Positions 32,560-43,689 are shown, counted from the first letter of the stretch. The stretch is DNA of 64,000 nt from Pachyseris speciosa (GCA_016490735.1 JAEMWC010000969.1:123501-187500), one strand, 5' to 3'. The notes: a model not told the origin generated them from the letters alone. Translations and numbers: made by a program.

Positions 32560-33840
32560 CAAAATGCCTCGCACAAAGTCCTCTAGAATTTTTCTTCTTC
32601 TCTTAGACTGGTTTCCTAATCTTCGGTCTCGGTTCCATCATTTGATTTCAGCATAATAATATTCTTCTTTTCGTACTTCATTTTTTCTAAGTTAGGGAAA
32701 TACCTTGTGTTTTTTCTCCGTGCTCGACCCACCTTGCTTTACTGCGTACCATTGCACCCCTCACTTTTTGTTCCACTATTCGTTTTAATCTCGATTGTGT
32801 AATCTGTGTGTCTTTTCGGAGGAATGGGTTTTTTTTACAGTTTTTCGACTGAGGCAATAAATCATTTAATTGCTTTTGTAGCTTTTGTTCCTAATTTCTC
32901 CTGGTTTTAGCTTTTTTAGGCGTATGCTATTGTGAATCTTGTTATTTCCATTTTCATGAGGTCCCACGTAAGACCTTTGTCTTCTAAATAATTGTATTTG
33001 TTTCTGTAACTTTTAATATTTTCTTTCAGCTCGTTAATGTATCGTTCATCTTTCAATAATAATCAATTGAATTTCCAAAAGCCTGGTCCAGCCTTCGTTT
33101 TCAGCGAATTTGATGGAATAAATAACTTAACAGCACGGTGATCAGAGCCCGGAGCATGAATAATGTCACATTCCCTAGTGAGATAGGTGAGATTTCGCGT
33201 TGCTAGGAAGTAATCCAGCCTGCATTGTACTTTGTACGCTTACCTCGCCAAGTAAACATTTTCTTATCAAAATATTGTTTTCGCCACACGTCTTGTAGAG
33301 AATAAAGAGAGCGGAGTTTGTTAATTTTACCTATTACACATTTGTTTTGTTTTTTACAGGTTGCCCCCCCCCCGCCCCACCCCGCACCCCCCACTTCACA
33401 GAAACAGTTAGAGGACAATTAAAGTCACCACCGATAATATTTTTTTCATCCTCTTAATTAGAGAATCTATTTGTGATTCTTTCAATGAATTCTACCTGTT
33501 GTGAGGCATCGTTTGGAGCGTAAATATTCATTAAAACGAGTTCAGTGTCATCGATGTTTGCGTCAAGGATAAGTAACTTTCCTTGATTGTCCTTTTCCCA
33601 TTTCCACTTTAATATCACGTTTTGGGTTTAATAAGATCATAACACCTTTGCTATGCTTTGTTCCATGGCTACAGAAGACTTTACCACACCAGTCGACTTC
33701 CCAATTAGGTATTAATTTGTCATCGCTATATGTCTCCTGTAGAAGGTAGAAATGCGCCTTTTAATTATGCAACCATTTGAAGATTGACCTTTTTTTAATG
33801 GACTTAATCAAACCTCTAACATTAGGAGTAACAATTTTTA
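32560..33840 (-). pseudogene. APE-type endonuclease and linker of the L1/Tx1-like LINE
   Basis: Frames read in turn: IVTPNVRGLIKSIKK (start of the domain), YLLQETYSDDKLIPNW (QET catalytic Glu motif), CSHGTKHSKGVMILLNP, IIGGDFNCPL (GDFN catalytic motif), then TWRGKRTKYNAGWI. Numerous stops and a poly-C run at about 33364 interrupt it. The enzyme would nick the target for LINE integration; this copy is dead. Confidence 0.75.
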
Positions 33841-34010
33841 TTTGCAATGCATCTAAAAAATTCATATTGTGTAATTTTTTTGTGTGTTGTCGCTATTGCT
33901 TTTAGCATTATAAATGCTGGTTGTGTATGTAGAGGTGTGATAACAGAAAAACCTGCGCCTAATTTGTAAGCTTATCAATATTGTCTCATGTATGCTAATT
34001 TGTGTAGGTA

Positions 34011-34209
34011 ATGGGCCCTTTGCAGCTGTTCAGTCACGTGGTACAAAAACGCCATGCTGGAGAGCAAGCAACGCACTGGGACATGACAAACAAAGAGCAT
34101 TACGTCATTTAAAATCGTAATTTCCTTTTTTTGTCGTGTCCCAGTGCGTCGCTTGCTCTCCAGCATGGCGTTTTTGTACCACGTGACTGGCCGGCCGGAA
34201 AGGGCCCAT
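34011..34209. mobile_element. Palindromic MITE, 199 bp, inside the LINE
   Basis: Arms of about 80 bases: aatgggccctttgc...ctggagagcaag on the left, and the complement ctccagcatggcg...gaaagggcccatt on the right. The loop is about 40 bases (caaagagcattacgtcat...). The outermost bases aatgggccc/gggcccatt pair perfectly. Confidence 0.85.
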
Positions 34210-34537
34210 TCATCTTTACATCGACTGAAAAATTCGGAGCTACAAATAAAATATACAAGCACACGTGAGCGTAACTAAAGAGTGTAAATAAAAGGAACTA
34301 AAGCAACAGTGTGTCTAAACATTATAAAGAAAACAAAGGTCCATTTTGACCTGTCCATGCTGAACTGCCCACTACCAATTGACAGCATTCGAGTGAGCCT
34401 TTTACTGAGACTAAATATTTTGAGCGTAGTTTGTTAACAGACTCAGAACAAACCAAACGTTTTTTACTCACACTTGTGAGTAAGCTGCAGACTCCTAACA
34501 TGCAAACCAGAAACTTAAACACTTCGGGTACACTACA

Positions 34538-35557
34538 CTATTCTTTGTTACTTTCATTGTTCGTGGTTTTACCTTGTTCTCTCCAGCGCCTTGGGATCTT
34601 CTCTGGCCAATACTTTCTTCCGTTGACTACTAATCTATCTCCAATAAGTGTGGCCTTGTTGCCTTCTTCTTCCAGAGCTTTCTTGAGTGCTGGTCCGAGG
34701 ACTGTTCTCCTAATGTCTCGAACGCTCTTCGGTAGATCCTCCGACATGCAAATTTTTCCATCGCTTTCCTTCAGAATATTCATCTGTCGCCATACGAAGT
34801 CGTTCCGTTCAAGATGTAAATCTTGCTATTATTGGACGTGCTTTATTCTCACCGTGCCGCTTCCTTTCCAGACGATGCACACCACAGAACATTGTCTTTT
34901 GTGCTTTATCTGGGTCAATCACTTGTCTTATTAGTTTCACACAATCTTCTCCTTGCTTTTGTGCAATGCCGTGTACGATTAAGTTCCAACGCCTACTATA
35001 AAAATTTGTCGCACGAGTTCTTCCTCTTGACGACGTGGATCATCTTCGCACTGATCTACTATTTCTGCAACTTCGTCATGATCATTTGTCGTGAAGAGCA
35101 AAGACCTTTCTAACTCATTAGCCCTTCCTCGAAATGAATTTTCCGCTGGTATTCCAGTAATTAATTGTGCTTAAATACTTTCACTCCTACTGTCGCACCT
35201 ACTCGCTTATCCTATTATGTGTAACTTGTGATTGGTTGGTCTCTGGTATTATTTACGGGAATTGAAAGGTAAATTAATTTATGTTCGGCTGAGCGAAGCG
35301 AATTAGAACGTAAGTGTAGATATTTCACCGCGTGCTTGGTCAAGTTGGCATTGCAAGTCACTCAATTGTTTGGCTTGCGCGGTTTCTTTGTCTTCTAGAC
35401 TTCTAATTCGATCCAAAAGCTCTAAATATAATTCTCCTCCGCCCTCATTCGTGGAATTCCCTGGACGGGCTCTCTTTTTACGCCTTTCTTGTTGTTTCAT
35501 TCCATCGGTTTTGCCCATAGTTAGGAGAAAGTTACGGAGCTGCAGCACACACATCAT
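34538..35557 (-). pseudogene. ORF1 (coiled-coil RNA-binding protein) of the L1/Tx1-like LINE
   Basis: Start side: MGKTDGMKQQERRKKRARP (from about 35515), basic, then heptad-like LYLELLDRIRSLEDKETAQAKQ with leucines spaced for a coiled coil. A middle piece (about 35140-34985) reads NELERSLLFTTNDHDEVAE...QIFIVGVGT then stops. The final piece (34783-34538) reads LPKSVRDIRRTVLGPALKKA and ends basic. Breaks lie near 35300, 34985 and 34800. LINE ORF1 proteins trimerise and bind element RNA. Confidence 0.65.
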
Positions 35558-35582
35558 CTCTCTACGCGGTCATACGCAGTCA

Positions 35583-35770
35583 TAAAAAAACAGTACCTGG
35601 TCAGCGATCAACTTCAAAAAATCAGCGGACCTCGGTAAGCTCTAAACCTGAGCCCGCGATATGGTCACATTATACTGGTCAGCGGATACCTTGTTTTGAT
35701 AGATGTCAATTGACCATAACACTGTAAACGAGGTGGTCAACTAGAACACGGCCGCCATGTTGGGCTCAGG
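35583..35770 (+). repeat. Dispersed repeat R1, copy 3 (partial)
   Basis: Matches about 1050-1255: cagtacctggtcagcg, gagcccgcgatatggtcac, gtcagcggataccttgttttga, ggccgccatgttgg. It is followed by an (ATG)n/(TAA)n run, as in copies 1 and 2. Confidence 0.7.
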
Positions 35771-35777
35771 TATACAA

Positions 35778-35848
35778 GTATTGATGATGATGATGATGAT
35801 GATGATGATAGTAATAATAATAATTATAATAATAATAATAACAATATA
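35778..35848. repeat. (ATG)n/(TAA)n microsatellite
   Basis: gatgatgatg repeats followed by taataataat, adjoining R1 copy 3. Confidence 0.85.
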
Positions 35849-35849
35849 T

Positions 35850-36125
35850 AGATTTAGCCAAGCCTAAAAGCGGAGCTCCACGATTAATACTTTTTTTACT
35901 GGTATTGAGCAACACCGCATGGCTTTCCTTGCGCTAATATTTTATGTTTAGAGCAGTCAACAGGAATTGACTGCGGTTCAAAAACCTCAAACATTACAAG
36001 AAAACAATACAGTCGACGCATGTGTTTGTTCGAAAAAAATTTACCAATCAAAGAACGATTAAATATTTTCATCCAACATCTTTGGACAAGCATGTTTGAA
36101 GGTTTAGCCACCTCTTCAATGGTGC
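35850..36125. repeat. Dispersed repeat R2, copy 1
   Basis: Nearly the same as 50344-50640 in the same orientation: tttagccaagcctaaaagcgg, attgagcaacaccgcatggc, caggaattgactgcggttca, ttgaaggtttagccacct. The first 25 bases also occur near 23985. No protein frame is kept. Confidence 0.75.
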
Positions 36126-36190
36126 ATTAAATGGCTTTACATGTTTGATCAAGATCATCCAGATTAATCCAAACTTTCGCATTAAGAATA

Positions 36191-36192
<2 letters not shown>

Positions 36193-36250
<58 letters not shown>
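36193..36250. repeat. (ATT)n microsatellite 1
   Basis: About 19 ATT triplets. Confidence 0.95.
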
Positions 36251-36251
<1 letters not shown>

Positions 36252-36345
36252 TTACTTCACTTTATTAATTGTCCACATTTACCTTCTAGGGCCAGAACCA
36301 AACCATGGTTCTAAGGCACTAGAGGAGTGTTTGTTCAATTTACTT

Positions 36346-36347
36346 TG

Positions 36348-36415
<68 letters not shown>

Positions 36416-36416
36416 C
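36346..36416. repeat. (ATT)n microsatellite 2
   Basis: About 23 ATT triplets, about 95 bases after the first array. Confidence 0.95.
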
Positions 36417-36689
36417 AGGATATTTAACAATTATTGGACGAAGTTGAGTAAAATATCGTGATTTGTCAGTGATAATATCAATTTTTGGGCAACTACGTCA
36501 TTGTCGTCGTTGTGGTGGTCGTACGTACCCGCCCACGAGCAATACCGCTAGCCATGATTACCATAAAAAACAAACAAACAAACAATTCACGGGGTTTTAA
36601 AAATATTGTACCCCGCTATAAATAACCCAACTTCTACTATTAATTTTTTTTCTCCTTGTAATATGTTTATCAAAGTGAGTGAATTAAGA

Positions 36690-36835
36690 AATACAACATG
36701 ATAGAAATGCATATAACATCAAATGGAAACTCGGAAAAAAAATCCGTCTAGATCGCGGAGGGTCGTGGGTTCTGGAACTCGGATTTTTTTCCGAGTTTCC
36801 ATTTGATATTATATGCATTTCTATCATGTAATATG
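36690..36835. mobile_element. Palindromic MITE with a tRNA-like loop phrase
   Basis: Arms of about 55 bases (catgatagaaatgcatataa ... actcggaaaaaaaatccg and its complement). The loop reads gatcgcggagggtcgtgggttctgg, which resembles a tRNA T-arm. Confidence 0.8.
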
Positions 36836-37384
36836 TTTTTCGTTTGACTATTAAGAGTAAGTAACGCCTCTAAAAAATGTATGGTCACCGAGATCGCCTC
36901 TTTGCAACACGACGACAAAGTGAAAATTTCCGCTGAAAAAGCAATCTCGAACGAAGGCTCTCTCTCTAGAGAGAGACCCTAGCTGGACCTGATCACGTGA
37001 CCACCCAAAATCTGGGTGGTAAAAAAATTTGATGGCAGAGAGGGGTGGCAAAGTCAAGAAACTGTTACTGTGACAAAACGGCCTTAATAACCCAGCCTCC
37101 GTGCGGTATTGTTGTTTTTACTGGTCTCGGGATCAGGTCCAACAGGGTCTCTCTCTTGACGACAAGGGATAGAAAGAGAAGAAAGCCTGGGTTCGAGATT
37201 GCTGACAAAGCCCAATGTCACGGCAAATACGCCATGTATCTAATGTGCGCGCACACGACCGTGCGCTAAATGACACCATAAATTATGGACAGTAAGGATG
37301 AGCCATGCAATTGTAAGGAATCGCTTTACGCTTATATCATTTGCTGTAATTTCATAAAACACACCACAATAACGGTTTCCTTTA
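36836..37384. repeat. Inverted repeat region, no gene
   Basis: gagagagaccctagctggacctgatc (about 36968) is matched inverted by gatcaggtccaacagggtctctctc (about 37131), with a spacer of about 140 bases. The 74-codon frame at 37045-37269 and the 68-codon frame at 36851-37057 lie across it and are not credible genes. Confidence 0.5.
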
Positions 37385-37630
37385 AGATTTTTTTCGTTGT
37401 AGACAACCTGTTGCCAATCCTGTAAAGCTTCCCACTAAATCAAGACCTTACAAAAAATACGGTAACCATAAAAACAATCAATCTTCTGAGGATATCGCGC
37501 AAATAACCACGCGAAAAAAAAGGGTTTCGTGGTGCGCAGAACGTACACGCACTAACAATAGGAGGCACCGTCGTTAAGTCCTATCCCTTCTGATTTACCC
37601 TAACCTCTTAAACCAGGAGATATTCAGCCA

Positions 37631-37891
37631 TTGCACTTAGCTTGCATGTACTTATCTCTCTACGCAATTGAAGAAATAAGACGTCTTTCTGAGCAAATCA
37701 CTTCGCAAAAACATCTTTCTTGGCCAGAAAGCAACGTTGAAGAAGTAGTTTCAGTACGCACGCTCATGGCATTGCAAATAATGCTGTGTAACCATCTAGA
37801 CATCAAAATTTCCCTTCTGGAAAGCAATTTTTATCCCCCAAAAGAGTTGCAATTCATGATAAAACCTATTCAAAGACTACAAAGTTTGTAA
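37631..37891 (+). other. 86-codon open frame in copy B, unknown
   Basis: Reads MHLACMYLSLYAIEEIRRLS and on to IKPIQRLQSL. Copy A has the same frame at about 10150-10400 but with a frameshift and a stop, so it is open in one copy only. Leucine-rich, partly helical, no family recognised. Possibly the remnant of a gene in the ancestral segment. Confidence 0.25.
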
Positions 37892-38256
37892 AAAAGATTA
37901 TTTACTATATATACCTGAGCGGTAAGACTCAAGTTTAAATTCTTGGGAGTACCGAAACAGAAGAAAAAATCCAGAGTAAAAACTCACTCCCTGCAAACGA
38001 AAATTTATTTTTAATCAATGCTGGTGATGTTTTAAAGAAGTGCACTTGCCGAGGCATGAACGACCGTAAACAGCCGTGAACATATATGAGGTACACGAAT
38101 TTTGCTCAAAATGACACGAACATCGTCAATATATATATATATTTTTTTTTCTTGAATTTCTTGGAATGTCTACACGTAGATACCAGTTGCGTGTTTATAC
38201 CGCTCGTTCCTAAATGAGCATGTATGCTCATTTAGGAACGAGCGGTATAAACACGC

Positions 38257-38490
38257 AACCGAGTTAAGTAAATATATTTGGAACCTAAAGGATAAGAATA
38301 TTACCTACAACATCAAATGGCGTAAGCTAAAACAGGCCCGGTCATATTCAAATGTAAACAAGCGTTGCAATTTGTGTTTATGGGAAAAATACTTTATTAT
38401 ATGTAAACCCGAAATGTCAACACTAAACAATAGAAGCGAACTGGTATCTACGTGTAGACATTCCAAGAAATTCCTCTTAAAGACAGTGCT
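38257..38490 (+). pseudogene. C-terminal piece of a Penelope-like ORF
   Basis: The open frame runs about 78 codons with no start, ending at TAG after KTVLA. The segment [15 protein letters not shown]...STCRHSKK holds two Cys, then Cys-x-His, suited to metal binding beside the GIY-YIG nuclease. The reverse transcriptase is missing: a 5'-truncated copy. Confidence 0.6.
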
Positions 38491-38602
38491 CGCTTAGATT
38501 AACCAATCATATCCGTCTACGTGTCACGCCGCTAGGGATTGCTTTGTATTTTCAAATTTTCAAATTTTGTATATATTCTTATGTATCCGTTATTTTGGGC
38601 AG

Positions 38603-38648
38603 TTGCCTGATGATTGCTTCGCAAGAAGCATGAAACTCTGAGTAGCAA
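38603..38648 (+). ncRNA. Hammerhead ribozyme candidate, second type
   Basis: TTGC (38603-38606) pairs with GCAA (38645-38648) as stem I. CTGATGA is at 38607-38613. Stem II is TGCTTC/GAAGCA (six pairs) capped by GCAA, a GNRA tetraloop, but its core-proximal pair is T/T. GAAA is at 38632-38635. Stem III pairs ACT with AGT around a tiny loop and is better formed in a dimer. The cleavage triplet would be GTA (38642-38644). Layout and sequence differ clearly from the pair at 2.2-3.5 kb. Confidence 0.55.
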
Positions 38649-38750
38649 TAAATGTCTTCGACCAAATAATCCAACTCTGAAAATATACATATTGCTCTAG
38701 TTTATCTAGTGAGCCCTTTAATAGCTGATGAAGACTTCAATTCATTACCT

Positions 38751-38754
<4 letters not shown>

Positions 38755-38804
<50 letters not shown>

Positions 38805-38878
38805 AAGAAACTGTAAACTTCTGTGTCGAATGATGATACTAAAAACAATGAAAACCCAAAGTCTTCTGTTACTTTGCT

Positions 38879-38944
<66 letters not shown>

Positions 38945-39043
38945 AGGTTAATTTGGGAACAGAAATCAACACAACTAAGTAATTAAGTGAAAATGTGGCT
39001 CAGCCAGGAATCGAACCTGGGTCTCCAGATTACCGGTCGGATG

Positions 39044-39127
<84 letters not shown>

Positions 39128-39201
39128 AAGAAACTGTAAACTTCTGTGTCGAATGATGATACTAAAAACAATGAAAACCCAAAGTCTTCTGTTACTTTGC
39201 T

Positions 39202-39267
<66 letters not shown>

Positions 39268-39384
39268 AGGTTAATTTGGGAACAGAAATCAACACAACTA
39301 AGTAATTAAGTGAAAATGTGGCTCAGCCAGGAATCGAACCTGGGTCTCCAGATTACCGGTCGGATGCCTTAACCACTAGGCCAC
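38755..39384. repeat. Duplicated block with long (TA)n arrays
   Basis: A unit of TA array, about 95 unique bases (aatataaagaaactgtaaac...), a second TA array and about 100 unique bases (gacaaggttaatttggg...) occurs twice head to tail (about 38757-39050 and 39050-39384). In the first unit the tRNA-like end stops at gatgcctta and runs straight into TA repeats; in the second it is complete. The 75- and 106-codon frames here are TA-repeat readings. Confidence 0.85.
39317..39384 (-). tRNA. tRNA-derived SINE head, minus strand
   Basis: On the minus strand: GTGGCCTAGTGGTTAAGGC (A box), anticodon loop CCGGTAA, GGTTCGATTCC (B box) and GAGCCAC. The acceptor strands pair at five or six of seven positions. 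The implied anticodon is again GGT with C33. A shorter copy, cut after the anticodon arm, is at about 38999-39048. Likely a SINE head or pseudo-tRNA. Confidence 0.6.
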
Positions 39385-40574
39385 TGTTATATACTTAAGA
39401 ATTTAAGAATTGTTTTCGTGTGTCTTTACCTCAAATTATCTTCATATACCACTTTCAGTAGTGTTTCGTTTAGTGCTTTTGTAGTTTGAAACAATTTCTC
39501 GCAAAGTCGTCTGGGCGTAGGGCATGAATACTGCATGTAATAATTTTAGCTATTTTTCACAGTTAGGGCGGTGAGTGCCAACTACAAAACTAAAGTTGAA
39601 AGCAATCAAGTCCTGCATGTCGTCCTCCTCCATCTTGCTACAAATATTTACATAAACAAAATTTTATTTCTCTATATTCTTATTGATGATAAAAATTAGC
39701 CAATCGGCCACCTTGAATGTTGCCAGTTATTGTAAAAAAAAAATATAGACAAGTAACTCAACTCCAACTTTTAATTACGTAGTTAAGTCGACAACATGGA
39801 TCATAGATTCAAATTTTTCGTTGGAGGTAAAACCGATTTTTTGCCCTAAAAAATCGAGCTGCCTCCTGGCTTGTCTCATCATGGTTACAAAATATTTCTT
39901 TTTAGCGTGCACCATCCTATGCACTTCCTTCTAAAGTTTGTTTTGATCATTTTAAATTATTTTCCATTTACATTGCCAAAAGCGTACATTGCTTCCCGCC
40001 ATCAGCCTGCTCTCCAGCGTTATGCATGTTTTCTCTTCAAATAATGAAAACTTCTCCTCTTAACTTACGATATGACAATCGAAAAACAAATGCTCATCAT
40101 ACCTCACACACAAGCCTTCCGCTCTGTGACAACTCTAAGAAAATAATTTCCCTGCAAGCAGAAGTGCGTGTTAAAAAGTAGAATATAAAAAATTGAAAAT
40201 ATTACAACAACGTATAATTTCGATGTTATACATAATGTATCTTAATATGTAAAGTAATTAATTATTTATATAAAAGGATGCAGAATGTTTGAAGCCGCAC
40301 CGTCTTAAAATTGAAGGACTGAGTCAGGAGAAAGTAATTATTTCCGAAAGTGTTTGTGAGATATTTTAAGCCATTGAATGCTAAGACCAATAAAGACAAA
40401 GACGAACATTTGAGTCAGAACAAAACATTTCCAATATATACAGAATTAGGCCGATCACACGCAAAGAGGCATTCATTGACAAGCCTTTTGACAGTTTTCA
40501 CATCTTTGTGTGCAAAGGTGAATATTTCCTTTTTCGTGTGTGCTCAAGGATGACACGCAAATTCGTGACATCAG

Positions 40575-40830
40575 CGGAGCAGGGTTGGCGCAGTGGTGAG
40601 AGCGCTCGCCTTCAACCAGTGTGTCCCGGGTTTGATTCCCGGACTAGGCGTCACAAGTGGGCTGAGTTTTTTGGTTCTCTATACTCCGCTCCGAGAGGTT
40701 TTTCTCCGGATACTCCGGTTTCCCCCTCTCCCCAAAACCAACATTTTATTCCCAATTATTAGTTATTAATTTGATTCTCCCCAGTTAGTAGAGCATATGT
40801 GCTCCCATAGAAAGATTCGGGACTTTAATA
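40575..40830 (+). mobile_element. tRNA-derived SINE
   Basis: The head has an A box (ttggcgcagtggtgagagcg) and B box (GGTTTGATTCC), a Pol III promoter. The body contains ccgagaggtttttctccgg and actccggtttccccctctcc, which resembles the conserved domain shared by many invertebrate SINEs (I think the Nin-DC type; not checked). The tail merges into (ATT)n. Copy A has no insert here. Confidence 0.75.
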
Positions 40831-40848
40831 AAGTGATTATTATTATAA

Positions 40849-40889
<41 letters not shown>

Positions 40890-40894
40890 TATTA

Positions 40895-40959
<65 letters not shown>

Positions 40960-40960
40960 G
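40830..40960. repeat. (ATT)n tail of the SINE
   Basis: About 40 ATT triplets with two interruptions, directly after the SINE body. Confidence 0.95.
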
Positions 40961-41029
40961 CCCTTGAGTTCAAACTGCTCTTCTAAACCACTTCAAAATA
41001 TCCGTATTTTATTGTGCTTATTTATCAGT

Positions 41030-41770
41030 TGGCTCGGTTTCCTTTGTTCTTTTCAGGGGAATATATTACATATCCACCAATTGTTATTCACTGGCTGAAA
41101 AGTTGGTGGCGGCTTTGATTGTAACAGACGATTGCGGGGCTGAAACAATATCTGATAACAATAGCAAAACAATGCAATATATATTTCCCCTACTCATATT
41201 CCCCTACTTCTATGCCCCTCGACTTAGTCCCCTGCTCATATTACCCTCGACTTAGTCTCTCATCACTTGTAAATTCTAGAGAAGAAACAAACAAACACAG
41301 AGGAAATCTCAAAAAGTTACCGACCATGCGGGGGTCTTTCGTGTGTTAGCTGTTATCTAGTCACTGCTTCGTTCAGCAACCTCTTCGTCGGCAACGAATT
41401 GTATACCGCCTTTTTCCCTTTCTCTCCTCCATAACTTCTTCCTGGGGCTTACTCGCTGCAACGACACTGGTAGCGGGTGGACCTTCAATCAATAAATCAT
41501 TTTCTCCAGCAGTGTTAAAATCCGAAACAGCATTTTCAACGTCTAAATCTGAGCATCGGACTTAGAAATCAAATTAAACACGACCAAGTAGAAACTAAGT
41601 TTTTCGTTTTTAATAGCCTTCTATTTCTTTTAGAAAACCTCAACAACTGACAAATGAGCATGTTATTAGCCTGCCCCTTGGGGGTATGCAATATATTCAC
41701 CTGGCACTGCTCCTCGGGCTACGCCCTCGGGGTGGTACCAGGTGAATATATCGCATACCCCTCGTTCCAG
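41030..41770. mobile_element. Insert in copy B with terminal hairpin
   Basis: Absent from copy A, where the flanks (aaatatccg... and ...caagttgctcgatgagac) are close together. No coding signal. The right end holds a strong hairpin: ggggtatgcaatatattcac at about 41681 against its complement at 41739-41762, with a GC-rich loop (ctcgggctacgccctcgggg) that is itself self-complementary. Confidence 0.6.
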
Positions 41771-43689
41771 GTAAATAACCTTCACATACCAAGTTGCTCG
41801 ATGAGACTTTCTTAAAATATCGGGAAACCCAAAATGACCATAGTTAGAAACAGAGCGTTTACGTGGGCGCTCGCAGAGAAAACCCCGGCAATCTATACAT
41901 TTTCTGAAAGCTTAATATTTTGTAGAATTCAATGTCGAGATCAAAATCTTAGAAGAAGAAGCCGCCTTATATGTATTAAGAGGGAAAGCGAGATCCAAGG
42001 CTTCACCTTAATCACATTTGTTTCCCCAAGCGAGAATTTGGAGCGACACGGCTGACATTCGAAATGTTTCCTCTCACTTCGCCCTCAAAAAAGGTGTCTG
42101 CGATTTTTTCTATTTTTTCTTCTTTTTTTTTCCCTACACTCCCCTAAAGATTAATACTAAAAGTGTTCACGTATCCTTCCACAAAACAGGCCATACATTT
42201 TAAACAAGAGCGAATTTCAAAAACACCAACACCTTTGTAAATGTATCTTAAAACACTCATGCCGATTTTCATCCAATCGGTTTGAAGATGCGGGAAAATG
42301 AGCTTAAAATGTTTACCGTTCACCGAGATTTTATTTCATAGAGAAAAAGACTGAAAATCATTTCCCAGGTTGATATGTCTGGGTGTTAAGAATCTCCTCA
42401 TGGTGAAAGAGTAAATGACTTATTGGCAGACACCGGACATACATTTGTTCATGACTACAATGGCGAAATGGGGACAGTCTCTACTAAACAGACATCTATC
42501 AAACTGGTGTGGAAAGCGACAGAAGGAGAGGACATCACGGCGAGGATATCACGACAATAAACAAAGTAGAGTAGTAGTAGAGTAGTAGAGCGAAATGATT
42601 CTTCTCGAAAAAGTAATGATACCGAAGGTAATTGGAAGGAAGGCTTGCGTGACGCTTCCTTTGTTATGATAAAATGAACGGCTACTGTAGAGCGGCGACA
42701 GAACTGTTGACAGAAACGTGTCAGCGCATAATTAGCACTAACAGCATCACAAAATTAGATTTTTTTTAATTTTTTAAAAAAAGGTCAAACAGCCTTTCTG
42801 ACCATTTATGCAAAATGTTCATTCTAGTCTAACAGATTCGATCATGTAAAATGTGGTATTTTCAATTTCCGCCCAAAACCCGGGTATCCTTGTACCTTAA
42901 AAACAGTAAGATTCCTTATGTCGTCAACTGAAGGTCCTATTTTCTTATCAACTTGCTTTCATGGAGGACTGTTTTTAGTGTCTTTCTGTTCACAATATTT
43001 ACGAGAAGACATGGAAATGGAAACCGTTTAGACAACAGCCTTACTTCACTAACAACGATTCTAAACAACTTCTATTCCATTTTTTGTAACGGGTTGATCA
43101 TCACATCAGGATCAAACATATCTCAACGAAAAACAGTATTTATATTTTATTCAGCTCAAATGACTTACCCGAGTAGGGATTCGAAAGCAGTTCTCTTTTC
43201 CAATAGAGCTTCTAAGCACTTGCAAAAGTTTAAGTGGAAGCAAAATAAGCCATCAGCAGCGTTGTTCTTTAAGAATTACATCTGGCGATATTTACCCAAG
43301 GAAAACTGTCTGATGCCTTAATATAAAATTTTACGACATGAGCCACATGTCAACATATTGCAATAACAATTTGTGGAATACAGCCCCCATGTTGACTTAA
43401 TCTAAATGCAGTTCAACAATGACACATAGCGGGATCAAATTATCTCCAACTTTTTATTTTCGCTGTCATAACTTAACAAACTTCCCGTTATTTAATGGCA
43501 TTGCCTGTATATTGGCTCCCACAGTTAAATTCCTTTTTGAATTCCTTTTGCCTTCACGTAAACGTTTGGTGTTTTAAAATGAACTAATTACGGTTATGTA
43601 GACGTCCATACACGCAAGTTTTTACTATGAGGTAATTAAGTTGGTCAACAGTTGATTCTTGTTGACTTACGGTGATTCCTCTCAATAGG

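Larger units (their letters stand above)
32556..35560 (-). mobile_element. Decayed L1/Tx1-like LINE (ORF1 plus endonuclease), minus strand
   Basis: Reading the minus strand from 35560 down: a coiled-coil ORF1 (35557-34538, in pieces), an interval with a palindromic MITE insert (34011-34209), an APE-type endonuclease (about 33840-33130, many stops) and the ORF2 linker (to about 32560) with VRGAMVRSKARWVEHGEK-like sequence. No reverse transcriptase follows, so the element is truncated at its 3' side. ORF order and endonuclease style suggest the L1/Tx1 group. Confidence 0.7.
38145..38690 (+). mobile_element. Penelope-like fragment with inverted 5' copy and ribozyme
   Basis: From about 38222 the plus strand encodes a piece of the GIY-YIG-side C-terminus ([18 protein letters not shown], then [12 protein letters not shown] and [14 protein letters not shown], a Cys/His arrangement I associate with Penelope-like proteins), then a hammerhead motif and cttcgacc. 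The first 75 bases (38145-38220) are an inverted copy of two segments of the same fragment (38222-38257 and about 38440-38476) joined with the 180 bases between them missing, at the shared trinucleotide AAC. Confidence 0.7.

Noticed and set aside
38745..39295. 75- and 106-codon frames of alternating Ile-Tyr
   Set aside because: Readings of (TA)n arrays duplicated in tandem.
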